64,000 nt of DNA from Cylindrotheca closterium (GCA_933822405.4 CAKOGP040000014.1:1-64000); one strand, 5' to 3'; positions 32,983-44,939 are shown, counted from the first letter of the stretch. Notes: a model not told the origin generated them from the letters alone. Translations and numbers: made by a program.

Positions 32983-34622
32983 GCGATTGCATTGCAGCAA
33001 TGCATTGCATGGTTGAGTGAGCACGAGATTCATTCATTCGATTCATTCAGTCATCAGTTTTCAGACATTTGTACAAAGCTCCACAAGAAGAAGAGCATAG
33101 TGTTTAAAACTACTATTTTAGAGAATCATCTTAGATCAATCATTTACATTTGTCTGTACTAGTATCGATTATAAGGATCTGATTCATTCTCACAGGAGGG
33201 CATGTGTTTTTCAGGAAGGATTATTTCGCTCCGTGCTGCTAAAGTAGTCTAAGGGGGGTACATCATCATGGTCAAGCGTCCAAGACTAGTTGCATGCTAC
33301 ACTCTACTACGAGAATGATACGACATGGAAGTATAGGACGAGTTATTCTCTTCAAGTCGTCATTGTTGGAAACTGGACTAAACGAGACTAAAGCATTGTT
33401 TTCACAAGAACGTTTCAACAACCTTCTAAATCGCCTCCAAATTCAATGACAAGCTACGGCTACAAGACTGTTATACACAGTAGCTTCTACAGTCTAGAAT
33501 TCACAGTTGTCATTGGTTTGGTGAGTGCGTGGTTATACTAAACCTATCCTATCTGATCAGAACTTGACACTTTTTCAATCAGAATGCACGACTGCAGCGG
33601 AACAGGCGGATGAGTCCCATTGTCGAAAGATCCTCATCCACATTCACATCCTCACTCACTCTCAACTCACCATAGTCGTCATTGGTGTTGCCTGCAAACA
33701 TTCGCATTCGATAAACGTCACTCACGTCATCCTTCTTCCCGCATCCACTCACTTGGCACATTGATTGCATTTGCAATCCAACGGGCGAAAAGCGTCGGAT
33801 GAGGAACGGTGATTTTTGGCAGATGGCCCCAAAGGATGACCCAAAATTTCGAATCTTCAGGCGCGCCTCAAAATAAATTTAAATACAGCTAATTCCATTT
33901 ACATAGTTCAACTGCACGTGCCAATGATAACTACAGTTATGATTACTTAAAAAATAAACGTCGGACGGTTCTCAACAGCTGAAAGACATGAGTTGTGGGG
34001 ATGTACTTGTGCACAATTCTCTCCTGCTTCGCTTTGATGTGCGGTGGAACTGTTTGATCTTCTTTCTACTGCAGTACTAAGTGGAAGCGTTTGAATTGAA
34101 TATTCCGCCGGTGTTCTGTACCTGGTATCTTTAAGTTTTTATACTGGTAGTCTTGCAAAAATGCCTGTTTCGAGAGCTCTTTCTAGTCGAAGAAGTCGAA
34201 ACTGCCGGCGTCACATGATGCAACGAAATTTTCGGGCAGTTGAATCAATCAATCCAATCGATAAAATATAAAATAATCACCTTCCGTTTGATGTTCTATT
34301 TTTTATTATATATATCGGTACGCACGCATACCGGTATATATTTTATACCAGTAGGTACAATTCTAATGTCTTTCCCGCTGGGTCAATAAACCATTTCGAA
34401 AGAAACCATATGCCGCACAATCGTTTGCAAATTCGCATTCGATCTGCACAATCATTGAAAGTGTGGCAAGAAGGAACAGAATATTCAATATACTTGTACT
34501 GTATTCTCAGCAGTTGGTAGCAGTATAGCATATATACATCATAGAGCTTACTAGTACAGCAGCGCTATCAATCAACAAAGTTCTACACATCAAAACACGA
34601 CAACAACATCAACAACATCAAC
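32983..34622. other. 1.6-kb intergenic region
   Basis: No supported gene. It includes one TACCGGTA (34329-34336), 294 bp before the next ATG, and a CAACAACATCAA-rich probable 5' UTR immediately before 34623. Confidence 0.5.
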
Positions 34623-35468
34623 ATGAGCTGCTGCAGTCACCTTTGTTCCGAATTGAAGAACCCTCTATTCAGCGTGGAAGAACCACCCAAGGGAAGATTG
34701 GATCTTAACGCCCATTTTCATGTTGGTCAAGGTGTCAAGTCCAAGGTGGGCATTACGAAGCTAATCACCTTTTGCATTTCCATTGCCGTCTTGGTATATG
34801 CCTTTTACAAGAATCCCGAGCCTTCCTTTTATGCTGCTTATCTAACGCCTTGGGGAGTCTTTTTTTGCATTTGGTACTTGGGCGCTTCCTTTTGTGTGAC
34901 TGCCTGTGGGTTTGCTGACAATTCCACCCGGGAACGAGCCACAGTGTTGGTCAAATTTGCCTGGTTCTTTTATTCGGTGGCGGCAGTCTTGGGATGTTGC
35001 ATTGCCGGGCTCTATTGGACCGCTGTCTGGACTCCCGCGCGAGGAGTGGAACTCAATAACGTCATGACGCATGGTGGACTCTTGGTCATTGTGCTACTAC
35101 AAGGATTGTTCGTAGATCGAGTTCCATTACGAATCAAGCATAACCTTTTCGGGACGGCTCCAATTGCTCTAGCCTACAATATATGGCTGGCCATTCAGAA
35201 CCTTGCGGTCAAGTACAATCCGAATCAGGATGACGACGACGATGCGCTCTACGATGCTGTCAAGTGGAGGGAAAATCCAACGGGGGCAATCATTCTGACA
35301 ATTATCGTTTTGTTTGTTGCCATTCCATTCTTCACCATGCTACTCTGGTTGCTATCTCTACCAGGAAGACGGTATTTGGATGATGGCAACGACTACGACG
35401 ACGGCGACGACGACAGCAAGTCGCCAGATACACACAATGAATACGATGCGGGTGATGAAATGCCGTGA
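34623..35468 (+). CDS. six-TM membrane protein, family A member 3
   Basis: The product is 281 aa, intronless. MSCCSHLCSELKNPLFSVEE opens the protein, with six hydrophobic segments as in member 1. Signatures: AYLTPWGVFFC in TM2, NNVMTHGG, DRVPLRIKH, IWLAIQNLAVKYNPNQ followed by DDDDDALYD, and KWRENPTGA. The tail is very acidic (DDGNDYDDGDDD), ending in the SPDTHNEYDAGDEMP region that identifies the origin of the broken fragment at 29308-29463. Function as for member 1: unknown, with a possible distant Rolling-stone/AIG1-like relationship. Confidence 0.85.
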   Translation: MSCCSHLCSELKNPLFSVEEPPKGRLDLNAHFHVGQGVKSKVGITKLITFCISIAVLVYAFYKNPEPSFYAAYLTPWGVFFCIWYLGASFCVTACGFADNSTRERATVLVKFAWFFYSVAAVLGCCIAGLYWTAVWTPARGVELNNVMTHGGLLVIVLLQGLFVDRVPLRIKHNLFGTAPIALAYNIWLAIQNLAVKYNPNQDDDDDALYDAVKWRENPTGAIILTIIVLFVAIPFFTMLLWLLSLPGRRYLDDGNDYDDGDDDSKSPDTHNEYDAGDEMP

Positions 35469-35854
35469 GGAGCTTACGATCCCTACTACTATCTACTTCT
35501 ACCTTCTCCTTGTGGGTAAAAGATGCATATTATAGATTGACTGCTACTTGCTTTGGTTTGCAAATTTGACATATTGCTTATATACTCTATAGAATTATTA
35601 ATACATGATGGCTTATTGCGTTTTTCATACTGTAGCTATAAAAGTAGCTGTGAATGATACTTGTTTTATGGTACACATGCAAGTAGAGTATTATTAGTAT
35701 TATATTAGTATACTAGGACCTACTGTTAATTTTGAATTTGAAATCAATGGACAGGAGAATAACCCACCGCAAAATGCCACGATCCTTTCTTGACATTTGA
35801 TAATGATTCCTCCTCTCGTTTGGTTATTATGATCTATGATGCCATCATCCATTT
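35469..35854. other. convergent 3' flanks
   Basis: A/T-rich; no gene seen. Confidence 0.5.
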
Positions 35855-38296
35855 TTAGACAGACAATCGCTTGGTAGGCTTGTCCATGGAGAGCAACGAT
35901 TCTCCAGCCGATGCCTCTTCTTCTTCTTCGTCTTCCAAAGCCTGAGGATCTTCCATTTCCATTTGTGCCATGGCACTGGATGTCTCTTCTGCTTCCTTTT
36001 GTTCTTGTTCGGTTGCTTCTTCTGATTCTGCTACTGCTTCTGCTACTGCTTGAGCTGATTTGTCAGGTGTGCTGGCAGCATCGGTGGCCATTGCCTTATT
36101 ATTGTCCACTGATGGTTCCTCGACGGCAGAAGTTGTTGTTGTTGGTGGTGGTGTTGTTGCCGCCCCTTCTTCTTCTTCCTTTGGTTCGGCCAAAGCAACA
36201 TCATCTGTAGTAGTAGTCTCTGCTGCTGCTGCTGCTGCTGAAACACGATCTTCAGCAGGAGCTAGAGTAGGAGTATTCTTCTCTTGAGCAATGGCATCGT
36301 CTGTTTTGGTAGACTGATTATCAGTACTACTACTACTCGAAGCCCTCCAATCATTGACGATTCGCTCCAATTTGCGATTGACCAATGGGATTCCCTTTTG
36401 CAAGAGATCGGCAAATTTGGGTTCCTTCTTTTTCTTTTTCTTGTTGCTGTTGTTGCTGTTGTTGTTGTGATTGTCCCATGGATCCTTGACACTGGTAGCA
36501 GCAGCAGAAGCAGCAGCAGAAGCATCCCCATTCTCGGTATCGTGAAGAGTGGTAGTATCACCATCGTGAAGAGTGGTAGTATCACCATCTTGAAGAGTGG
36601 TAGTATCACCATCTTCGAGGGTGTATTCCTCACCCATGGTATCATGTTCATCACCATAATCATCATAATTATCATTACCTTGCAAGTTGGATCCAGTAGC
36701 AGCTGCCGCAACACTTCGATAGGCTCGTTCTCCGGCATCCGTTTCTTCTTCTTCATCATCATCATCACCATCATCATCATCATCGTCGTCCTGTAAAACC
36801 TCACCATTCAAGGCCTTTTCTTCCTGTTCTAGTTTACGAACAGCATCTTGCAGCATGCTCTTGGTCATTTTGGCCGTGGCTTCGGCTCCCGATTGCAAAA
36901 AGTCGGCCATTTCCAATCCCGTTTCAATGACATCTGGGCTGAATACGGCATCCAACAGGGTTTCGTCCCATCCCAAGTCTGCTTTCGATTTGCTTTCCAT
37001 TTGTCTCGATTTTTCAAGGAGTCGTTGACGACGGCGGGCCTTTGCCGATTTCTTTTTGAAATTGCCCGGAGCTTCGTCCATGGGAGTGTCGGTATCGACG
37101 GTAGAATCTCCCAAGGTGGTGGTATCGTCTCCATCGGTGTCGGTGTATTTGGAAGTATCGTCAGCCGTCCATTCGTCGTCGTCGTCGTCCTCACCACCCA
37201 GAGTCGTAGTATCATCGTCGTCGGTATCCGCATCGTCCATCATGGTCGTATCGGGAGTATTATTATGTTTGGCGGCCGCCTTTTGGATCGTGGCCGCCGT
37301 CGTGGTAATCATATTCCGCAAGGCCGTCTTGAAATTGTGCGAGGTGGTTTCATCAAAGGGCAAATCTTCCACCTGATTGGTCACCTTTTCCAATGGTTCG
37401 TATTGATAATCGTTGACCCGCAATTTCATGACGGCTTGTTGGGGACGCTTGTTTGTTCCCATGATTTTGACCGACGCTCTGGTGAAACCGGTCCCACCAG
37501 TGACGGTGGAATTCCCACAATCGCTCATGGTTCCAGGAGAACGCATGGGATCACCGGATCGCAAGGGTGTCATCCCAATGGCCATTTCGTGATTCTCGGC
37601 AGCAGCAGCAGCAGCAACTTTCAATGGCTGATTGGGATGCAAGACACGATCGGAATCTTGTACGACCTTTTCCAATTTCTTGAGAATGCCTGCTTCGGAA
37701 TCGTCCACGGGCATGCAATCAAAGGGTTCGTCAATGGGACCCTCCTCCACTTGTGCTGGTTCTTGCATCACCACCACATAATCTTCCTCTTCTTCTTCTT
37801 CAGGAATGTACGGAATGGGAGACGGGGGTGCCTCTTCTTTTGGAATCAAATGACTAATCTCCACCGATTCCTCATCGGCATCGTAATATTGAAATAATTC
37901 TTCCCGCTGTTGTTTCATGGGAGCTGCTGGAGGTTCCAACAACAACGACGACAACAATGCAGTCTTGTTGTCTTTGGTGGGGGTCGTGGTAGACGTGGCG
38001 GGAGTCATGACAGAGGCTTCGTTATTGTTTGTTTTGTTGTTCATCATATGGATGCTGCTTTGTTCGGCGGCATTCAATTGGGCCAATATGTCATCCGGAG
38101 AGACGTCATCATCATCATCATTATCCTGGACATTATCCTGGTCATCCTCGGATACTTTATTGCCAGAGTAGGCTTCTTGTTCCTTGTTTAGATATTGAAA
38201 TTCGTGCTCGTGTTCTTCCAAAGAAGTTGCAATAGTTGTAGTATTGGGATTACTAGTAGTAGGATTGGGCGTTGCGCTGACAGTTGCCATTGCCAT
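35855..38296 (-). CDS. large acidic low-complexity protein (813 aa)
   Basis: A single open frame of 813 aa, no recognised domain. Many homopeptides: DDDDD runs, a seven-Ala run, EEEEEE and KKKKKK. An 8-aa unit DGDTTTLH/Q repeats three times (DNA 36545-36620) and related DDTTTLG words occur twice earlier. A better-ordered segment lies near residues 460-510 (LLDAVFSPDVIETGLEMADF). PFDCMPVDD and TPLRSGDPM motifs lie in the first half. It may be a distant relative of the 819-aa protein at 47436-49895. The 5' UTR is rich in TTG/TTC repeats. Probably disordered; function unknown. Confidence 0.75.
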   Translation of the reverse strand: MAMATVSATPNPTTSNPNTTTIATSLEEHEHEFQYLNKEQEAYSGNKVSEDDQDNVQDNDDDDDVSPDDILAQLNAAEQSSIHMMNNKTNNNEASVMTPATSTTTPTKDNKTALLSSLLLEPPAAPMKQQREELFQYYDADEESVEISHLIPKEEAPPSPIPYIPEEEEEEDYVVVMQEPAQVEEGPIDEPFDCMPVDDSEAGILKKLEKVVQDSDRVLHPNQPLKVAAAAAAENHEMAIGMTPLRSGDPMRSPGTMSDCGNSTVTGGTGFTRASVKIMGTNKRPQQAVMKLRVNDYQYEPLEKVTNQVEDLPFDETTSHNFKTALRNMITTTAATIQKAAAKHNNTPDTTMMDDADTDDDDTTTLGGEDDDDDEWTADDTSKYTDTDGDDTTTLGDSTVDTDTPMDEAPGNFKKKSAKARRRQRLLEKSRQMESKSKADLGWDETLLDAVFSPDVIETGLEMADFLQSGAEATAKMTKSMLQDAVRKLEQEEKALNGEVLQDDDDDDDGDDDDEEEETDAGERAYRSVAAAATGSNLQGNDNYDDYGDEHDTMGEEYTLEDGDTTTLQDGDTTTLHDGDTTTLHDTENGDASAAASAAATSVKDPWDNHNNNSNNSNKKKKKKEPKFADLLQKGIPLVNRKLERIVNDWRASSSSSTDNQSTKTDDAIAQEKNTPTLAPAEDRVSAAAAAAETTTTDDVALAEPKEEEEGAATTPPPTTTTSAVEEPSVDNNKAMATDAASTPDKSAQAVAEAVAESEEATEQEQKEAEETSSAMAQMEMEDPQALEDEEEEEASAGESLLSMDKPTKRLSV
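36545..36620. repeat. 24-bp coding tandem repeat, 3 copies
   Basis: The gtggtagtatcaccatc word recurs every 24 bp and encodes the DGDTTTLH/Q units on the minus strand. Confidence 0.85.
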
Positions 38297-39164
38297 TTTG
38301 TTGTTGTTCTTTCTTCTTCTTCTTCTTGTTGTTGATCAATTCGTTCGTTCGTCTGTTTGTTTGTTTGTTTGTTTGTTCGTTCGAATCTACGAATCCTATA
38401 ACGCGCTCTCTTTTTAGTGAGTCTGTCGTTGTTGTTCAACTTGATGCTTTGGTCTGAGACTACAAATCGATACTACAACACTGCCGCTTTACTACTGTAC
38501 TGTAGATTGCGGCTATTGGGATTGGTGTTGTCGTTGTCGTTGTCGTTGTTGTTGTTGTTTCGTTAGTTTGTTCTCTTAGCGTATCTCATCTACTACCATG
38601 CGTACGCAAATACGTTGGAATCGTACCAACAATCTTCTCACTCACTCTCCCTCCAAAACCGATATTTTTTTCTTCGTCCCAAAAATCCAAAAAATTGCCC
38701 GCCATGCCCCAAATTCTGCAACGCGTTGGTGCGTCCTTCCGTTGTGGTACTTTTGGAAGTAGAAACTACGCTTGTTCCAACTCCTTAACTAAATCTCTAT
38801 GATTCGACGAAATTGGCCTCGGATTCCCACAAATGACTTATTAGGATCAAAACCAATGGCACGCACGTGTCAGGCACTCTTATCATTGGCAGGGTGCTAC
38901 CGGTACTGTGCGTGGGTATCCTATTGTGGCCGCGAGGCAGGCAGGTATTAATCGGTTGTTTGTGGGAGTGGTATGGTCTCTTTGATTGGATTGATTGATT
39001 GATTCATTCGAGTCAATGGGGTATATATTTCTTCTCCATATATCCATACAGTATCCATATTCATCAATCGCATCCATCATCCATCATCATCATCATATAT
39101 CCATCAATAAATAGATGTGTGTGTGTGTCGGCTATGTTTGAAAGTAATGAAAAACTGAAATGAA
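38297..39164. other. divergent promoter region
   Basis: Serves the acidic-protein gene (-) and the glycosyltransferase-like gene (+). It holds TTTG and TCG microsatellite-like tracts and one TACCGGTA (38898-38905). Confidence 0.55.
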
Positions 39165-41486
39165 ATGAATGTAAATTGGTGGAAACGAAAACAACAACAA
39201 CAACAACGACAACAAAGTCAACGACGACGACGACGAAACAATAATAGTAAGCTACTGAGGAGACGAAACAGCAATAGGAAGAAGAATCAGCCGCGACAAT
39301 CACAAGAGAGGAGATTCAGATGCATTCGTCGTCCAATCTTCATTCTATCATTCAGTCTTATTCTTTTGCTCATAGTCTTGTTGAGGGAACAATCATCAGA
39401 TTCAATGAAACTCTTTCAAGTTGATTCTTTGCCGTTATTATTATTGTCATCAGATGCTTCATCAGATGCTTCATCATCATCATCCTTTCAGCAGCAGGAT
39501 CAGCATGATGATTTTTCAGAACAACAAAATACTCATCAGCAACAACCACAACAAGACCATGAATTTGAACATGAACATGATCATGATCATTATCCCAAAC
39601 AACTGCAATACATTCCAAGCCATCACTTGCAACAGAAGGATTACTTTTCCGGATCTTTCTTGGTACCACGCGAGACCTTTTTGAAACAGCTTCGACCGCG
39701 GCATTATGTCAAATTGGAATCGGCTTCTTTGGAAACTTCGTCGTTTGGCAATGGCAACCAAAAAGCCAAAATGATGCAAGATTGGACGTCTTTGGCTGTG
39801 GAACACTTTTCTCACTGGTGGAAGACTTTGTACAAACTACTCGAGTATACTACTATTACTACTACTAATGATGATCATGATGCTGTCAAACGATTATTGA
39901 TGGATCGAATCGTCCAAATTTTCAAACGATACATTCAAATCCAAGCACCACGACAACTACGATGGAATTTACAGTACCACAGTAAAAAAAGGAACGAACG
40001 GGATCACCAACAACAACAACAACGACGACATCAAGAGGATCATCCCATGCAACGAACGATTGCGGCCATTGCCTTTCAACCATATCGATTGCCACAAATG
40101 GAGCAAGAACAACAATCAAAAGGACAACAGTCGCAAGTGCAAAACGAATTAGAGGATTTGTTGACGGTACATTCCTTGGCAGCCACCATTGCTTCCATGG
40201 TGGCGGCGGGATTTGGACGAATTCTAGTGGTGGGGTATCATCATCATCATCATCATCCAGAACAGGAACAGGAACAAGAAAAACAAGCACAAAAACAAGA
40301 ATCAATTCCCCCTTTCTGCGTGCTAGAGGCCTTTCGATTGGTACAAGCAGCCTTTCCACAGAATGTGATTCTTAGTACCATGGATGCAAATGATGATGCT
40401 GCAGAAGAAAGTGCAGACAAGAAGAAAGGACCAGGTACACAGAATGGCGACATTACCAATAGTACTACTACTACTATTACGTCTTTGGGATATGCTGCCA
40501 TTACCGATGAAACCTGGGTCCGAAATTATCGACGCAAGAAACTATTCAATTTGCAAATGGGAGTCGTCATTGGTTTGCAAACGGCCTTGAAGGGATACAT
40601 GAGACACAATATGACAAGACAACAAGAATGGTTGGGGATCCAAGAAAAGGATGATGGTGGCAATGATCAAAATCATAAGGATCATCCTCATGAGTATTGG
40701 AAATATGTCTTTCTCACCGAACCCGACTTGTTACTACATACCAAACCATGGGTGTTGTCGTTACTCCAAAAAGGCATGGACGAAGAGGGATTGTCCTACT
40801 TTCCACACCGATTGCAACCATTGCCACATCAAGCCGATTTTGAAATAATGCTACTACGCATCATGAATGCTACAAGTACACGTACCAAGAAGAAGAAGAA
40901 CAAGAACAAGAAGCAAGACCACAATCAGCAATCATCATCATCATCATCATCATTGCTATATTATTCTCAATTGCTTCCAGACGATATCCTGCCTTTTTCC
41001 AACATTACTGTTTTGGAGTATCCCATGGATTCCTGTTGCGATGATGATTCTTATTTTGACAATATACAATATGCTGGTGCTGCTGGTGCTGGTGCTGGTG
41101 CTGGTGGTGAATCAACATCATCATCATCATCATCATTAGTATTGCCCTATCCCGGCCGCTCCAAAGAATTTGGATGGCGTCAACATCAAGTACCCTGTAA
41201 CGATTGGTGGTGGACGTGTGGTTTTGTCCACAACAACAACAATCATGCTGGTGGTAAAGTACCCAATGCTATGGATTCTATTGAAAAGAATGCAATGCAC
41301 AATAACAATAACAACTCGACACCAAACAACAACAACAAAAACAACAACAACAACAACAGCAGCAAACATTTGCGATTGGCACGATATCCCATGTTACGGT
41401 TGCAAGGAGGCAGTGGTGTAGTGTTTGGATCGACCGAACAAGGTCGACGATGCATTCCACGGAAAGGACCTTCTTGCGACGGATGA
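39165..41486 (+). CDS. type II membrane protein, glycosyltransferase-like
   Basis: The product is 773 aa. A basic Q/R/N-rich N-terminal tail is followed by one hydrophobic segment near residues 57-72 (IFILSFSLILLLIVLL), giving the type II topology of Golgi enzymes. The luminal part has scattered folded-looking blocks: AATIASMVAAGFGRILVVGY; VLEAFRLVQAAFP; SLGYAAITDETWVRNYRRKK; and KYVFLTEPDLLLHTKPWVL (about 40705-40755), which resembles the 'Y.FTE.D..L' segment of some algal glycosyltransferase-like proteins. CNDWWWTCGF and RLQGGSG lie near the end. Homopeptides of Q, H, S and N interrupt the protein. Family, donor and acceptor are unknown. Confidence 0.7.
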   Translation: MNVNWWKRKQQQQQRQQSQRRRRRNNNSKLLRRRNSNRKKNQPRQSQERRFRCIRRPIFILSFSLILLLIVLLREQSSDSMKLFQVDSLPLLLLSSDASSDASSSSSFQQQDQHDDFSEQQNTHQQQPQQDHEFEHEHDHDHYPKQLQYIPSHHLQQKDYFSGSFLVPRETFLKQLRPRHYVKLESASLETSSFGNGNQKAKMMQDWTSLAVEHFSHWWKTLYKLLEYTTITTTNDDHDAVKRLLMDRIVQIFKRYIQIQAPRQLRWNLQYHSKKRNERDHQQQQQRRHQEDHPMQRTIAAIAFQPYRLPQMEQEQQSKGQQSQVQNELEDLLTVHSLAATIASMVAAGFGRILVVGYHHHHHHPEQEQEQEKQAQKQESIPPFCVLEAFRLVQAAFPQNVILSTMDANDDAAEESADKKKGPGTQNGDITNSTTTTITSLGYAAITDETWVRNYRRKKLFNLQMGVVIGLQTALKGYMRHNMTRQQEWLGIQEKDDGGNDQNHKDHPHEYWKYVFLTEPDLLLHTKPWVLSLLQKGMDEEGLSYFPHRLQPLPHQADFEIMLLRIMNATSTRTKKKKNKNKKQDHNQQSSSSSSSLLYYSQLLPDDILPFSNITVLEYPMDSCCDDDSYFDNIQYAGAAGAGAGAGGESTSSSSSSLVLPYPGRSKEFGWRQHQVPCNDWWWTCGFVHNNNNHAGGKVPNAMDSIEKNAMHNNNNNSTPNNNNKNNNNNNSSKHLRLARYPMLRLQGGSGVVFGSTEQGRRCIPRKGPSCDG

Positions 41487-42177
41487 TGGATGATGGATAT
41501 AATGATGATAATGACGACAATAATAATGACAATGACAATGATGAGATGGCAAGACCGCAGCTTGATGATAGTTGTAGGATTCTTCTTATTGCTATATCAG
41601 ATATGCGTATGGAATATGGTATGACTATGTTTTATGTAGTACGATATGTATAATATGTATGTTCTGACTGCACGGAGTAGTATATATGGGTCGTTCTTGT
41701 GTGTGTGTGTGTGTGTGTGTGGTCTGTTTCGTTTTGTGTCTTGGCAATAGTATAATTCCTGGATTCAAGCGGCTGGGAGGAGTTGCCGTATGATACAACA
41801 AAATCATGTTTCCTGTTGTAACCCAGGTATGGAACAACGAATCCCTTCATTTTTGGAAAGGAAAAAAAAAATTCCACTAGAGGCAGGTTCGGTGGGCGAT
41901 ATAATAATGTTGGATGATGGATGATCCCGGAGATGAATTTCTTTTCACATCGCAGCAGCAGTAGCAGCAGCAGTAGTTGATAGAATCAGGATATGTGCAT
42001 CTTGCCTTCTTGCACGAGGTCGATATTCCTGGCTTGGTATTCTACCATACAAGCAGCTTTTACTTGCTTGCTTGACAAGAAGTGCAACAACGGGAACTTC
42101 ATCTGATTGCCTCCGGGTGGACATCCAGTATATCTGCGTTCCTTGCCATTGACGCATCGCTCAGCGTTGTCATCGTT
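41487..42177. other. intergenic with (GT)n microsatellite
   Basis: 41699-41721 is an uninterrupted GT run. No gene is supported between the two convergent genes. Confidence 0.6.
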
Positions 42178-43074
42178 TTAATGTGCCGTTCGATGACTTT
42201 GTTGAGACGGAAAGGGGATGTTTCTGGCGGGTGGAGGATTGGTAGTAGTAGTAGTAGTACCGGGAGTGGCAAACGTAGTAGTAGTGGGACTTTCCCCCTC
42301 TTCTTCCTTTGCCGCAACCTTTTCTTTGTAGTCCTTATCTGAGACGACGGGATGATGATTTTCCCACATGCCATTGTAGACGACGTTGCCATCGCAGTCG
42401 CTTTCGGTTCCCTTTCCATGACGTTGAGAATTCTTCCAGTTGCCACGGTAGGTTCGGCCATCGGACCAAGTGAAGACACTGCAATGATGAGTGAAGAGCA
42501 TGTTGATGTTAGCTTGATTGCCAATAAGGATGATAACAACAACAACAACAACGACGACAACGACAACAGCGATTATATATGTGATTTCCCGCGTCTGCAC
42601 TCACCCAAATCCATCGTAATGACCATCCTTCCAGTGTCCACTGTACATATCACCTGACTTTAGAAACGTATATTGTCCAAGACCTTCTCTCTTTCCATTG
42701 ACAAATTCCCCCTTGTAAAAGTTACCATCGGGCCAAGTGAAACGTCCTTTTCCAGTGCGGGCATCTTGTTCAAACCTGCCTTCGTATTGACTGCCATCTT
42801 GCCACATGTAAGTTCCGTTCCCTTCCCGGCTACCGTTTTGGAATTCACCAACGTAACAATCTTGGGATTGAAACATGAGAGAGCCATAGCCATGCCATAT
42901 TCCTTGATCCCATTCACCGTCATACGATACCAGGTTGTTGTCGCGGCCAAAGTATTTCATGCAACCTTGACCGTGCGGCAACAGCGTGTGTTTGCACACA
43001 AATCCTGTGTAAGATCCTTCTCCGGAATCGGTGTTGTCTCGCACGTAGACGTCGTCAATGTTGCTATACGACAT
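42178..43074 (-). CDS. MORN-repeat protein, two exons
   Basis: Exon 1 is 42605-43074 and exon 2 is 42178-42478. The 126-bp intron (GTGAGT...TTGCAG) splits a Gly codon, and joining restores the frame to give 256 aa. MORN repeats start near residue 18 and run to about 200: YDGEWDQGIWHGYGSLMF, YVGEFQNGSREGNGTYMW, YEGRFEQDARTGKGRFTW, YKGEFVNGKREGLGQYTF, YSGHWKDGHYDGFG and, across the intron, VFTWSDGRTYRGNW. A Thr/Pro-rich tail follows. Unlike the 3962-5199 gene, its intron cuts within the repeat array, so the gene structures differ. Role unknown; membrane-associated scaffold by family analogy. Confidence 0.85.
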
Positions 43075-44923
43075 ACTGATGCTGTTGTATGATACTAGAT
43101 TGTTTGTGTGATTAGATTGTTTCTATTCTTCTGTGTTGTTGTTCTGTTGCAACACTGATGGATGAATGATTCACTGGTTACTAAAAGACAGACACAGAAT
43201 AATCGCACGGTTTCGAAATCACCTTTCCGTTTTCAAGTCCCAGGTGGGTTTCGCACGCAAGAGAGTGAGGAGGCGAAAAGTTTCGACTGGCAGGAAATGT
43301 GGTTGGGAGCGATTCCGGCTTGCTGCTCATTTAAGAGTGCACCAATTCCCTTTAACAATTCAATCTTGACTCTCGATTTGATATTCTTGTAAATAGCGCA
43401 AGATATTTAACACAACGGTATCTTCAAGGGGCCATAATGTTAAAAATTTACTATGATACGAAGTTTGTAAGAATTCGGCATGACAGTCGCGCGTCAACGG
43501 ATAGAAATTAAAAAACTACAGTACTGTAACATCATCGAAGCATGGAAAATCGAAACTGTCAATGGAAAAAATACCGGTACCAGTGGAGATAGTGGTACGG
43601 TACTGGTACCAGGTACCGGTGCCGTATTTGTGGTGGGGGTTCAGTTGATTAGTTGATTATTATTCTCACCCAGATTGACGGAAGCTCTTTTGTCAGTATA
43701 CGAGTATGATAATATCGTGTAGTGCTCGATCTCACACCAGCATGTTGATGATCAAAACGAGAACCTTCGTCTTCTTCCCATGACACCAAACCAACTTTAT
43801 CAAGATTGTTTGATACAGCAGGAGCAGTCTGCTACCGTATTCAATCACATTTTCATGGATTGATCAGTAATGGTAGGTTTACTGACCGGTGCGGTGAAGG
43901 GCGTAGGTATATGTATAAATGATACACATCACTGTCACAACCAAGATCGACTTTGAAGTGGCTTTAACTACGATGAGAACCTTTACGATGAGAACCCACG
44001 ATCCTTTTTCTCTTTCGGATATGGCGGCGAACAATGGTGCCATTCACGCACCGATGCTTCTTTTTTTGTATTATTTTATACCGTACACTTGACGGGGATG
44101 AGTCAAAGTATTCGAAGTAGTCAATAACTGAAATGGGAAAGTCAGTCAGCAGTCAGATCCGTAAATCCCATCGGCAAATACAGGGACAGGTTGTCAAGTC
44201 ATCCAACATTGAGGATCGAGGACTTGGTCCTTTCTTCTTGAGTCTGATCCATTTCATGTCAGCCCATCAATCCCTATAGATTATGTACACTACATATATA
44301 CCTCGATATCCATCGTGATGACAAGAGCAATGAAGCAACGAGCAGGAGCATCATCCATAAGTTTCCTGGCTGGGGGTTCTTCATTCTTCTCTGCTTCTTG
44401 ACAAACATATCGTCTACTACTACTACTACTACTGCTGCTACTTCTACTGCTACTACTACTAGCTATTTAGTAGTAGCTACATGTGTCAAGACAAAATCTT
44501 TGTTTCCGTGGTCTGAATCAATTAATCATCACGATCATATCCATCCACCATGCATTCGGTAGTATACCAGTACTTCCTACAACTATCTTGCTGCGTATTG
44601 TTCTTTGTACGACGACTGCTACTAGTGGTTTGTGGTTGTATATATTATAGTATCACCCAGCAAAAGTACTAGGAATCACCCACACCTATGTATATTTCAC
44701 CTGAACACAACAAACAACATGTCAGCCTCACAACCAGGACAATCATTGAAAGAGTAAGGAAGTATAAAAGAGTACCGGTAGTACTAGTATCCCGTCACGC
44801 AACTTTATTACTGTGTATAGCTTGACATGTTTGCATTCTGTTGGGGATCTTGGTTTTGGTATTCCTATATATTAGCACCTAGCTGACACCCCCCATGCCA
44901 TACAGTACGTGTACAAGTATTCC
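43075..44923. other. 1.8-kb intergenic region
   Basis: No supported gene. A GGTACC/ACCGGT-rich cluster lies at 43572-43620 and a CTA/CTG trinucleotide tract at about 44405-44461. TACCGGTA occurs at 43572-43579 and 44773-44780. Confidence 0.5.
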
Positions 44924-44939
44924 TGACACCCAGGTGTCA
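44924..44939 (+). promoter_or_regulatory. perfect palindrome upstream of family-C gene 3
   Basis: TGACACC-CA-GGTGTCA, 394 bp before the ATG at 45318. The matching imperfect site for gene 1 is 386 bp before its ATG. Both are preceded by tattcc or attcc. Confidence 0.5.

Noticed and set aside
36848..37897. 349-aa forward frame opposite the acidic protein gene
   Set aside because: Shadow of the 813-aa minus-strand gene; His/Gly/Ile-rich without any domain.
43572..43620. Cluster of GGTACC/ACCGGT words considered as an operator-like array
   Set aside because: Spacing is irregular and no nearby start; treated only as part of the octamer observation.
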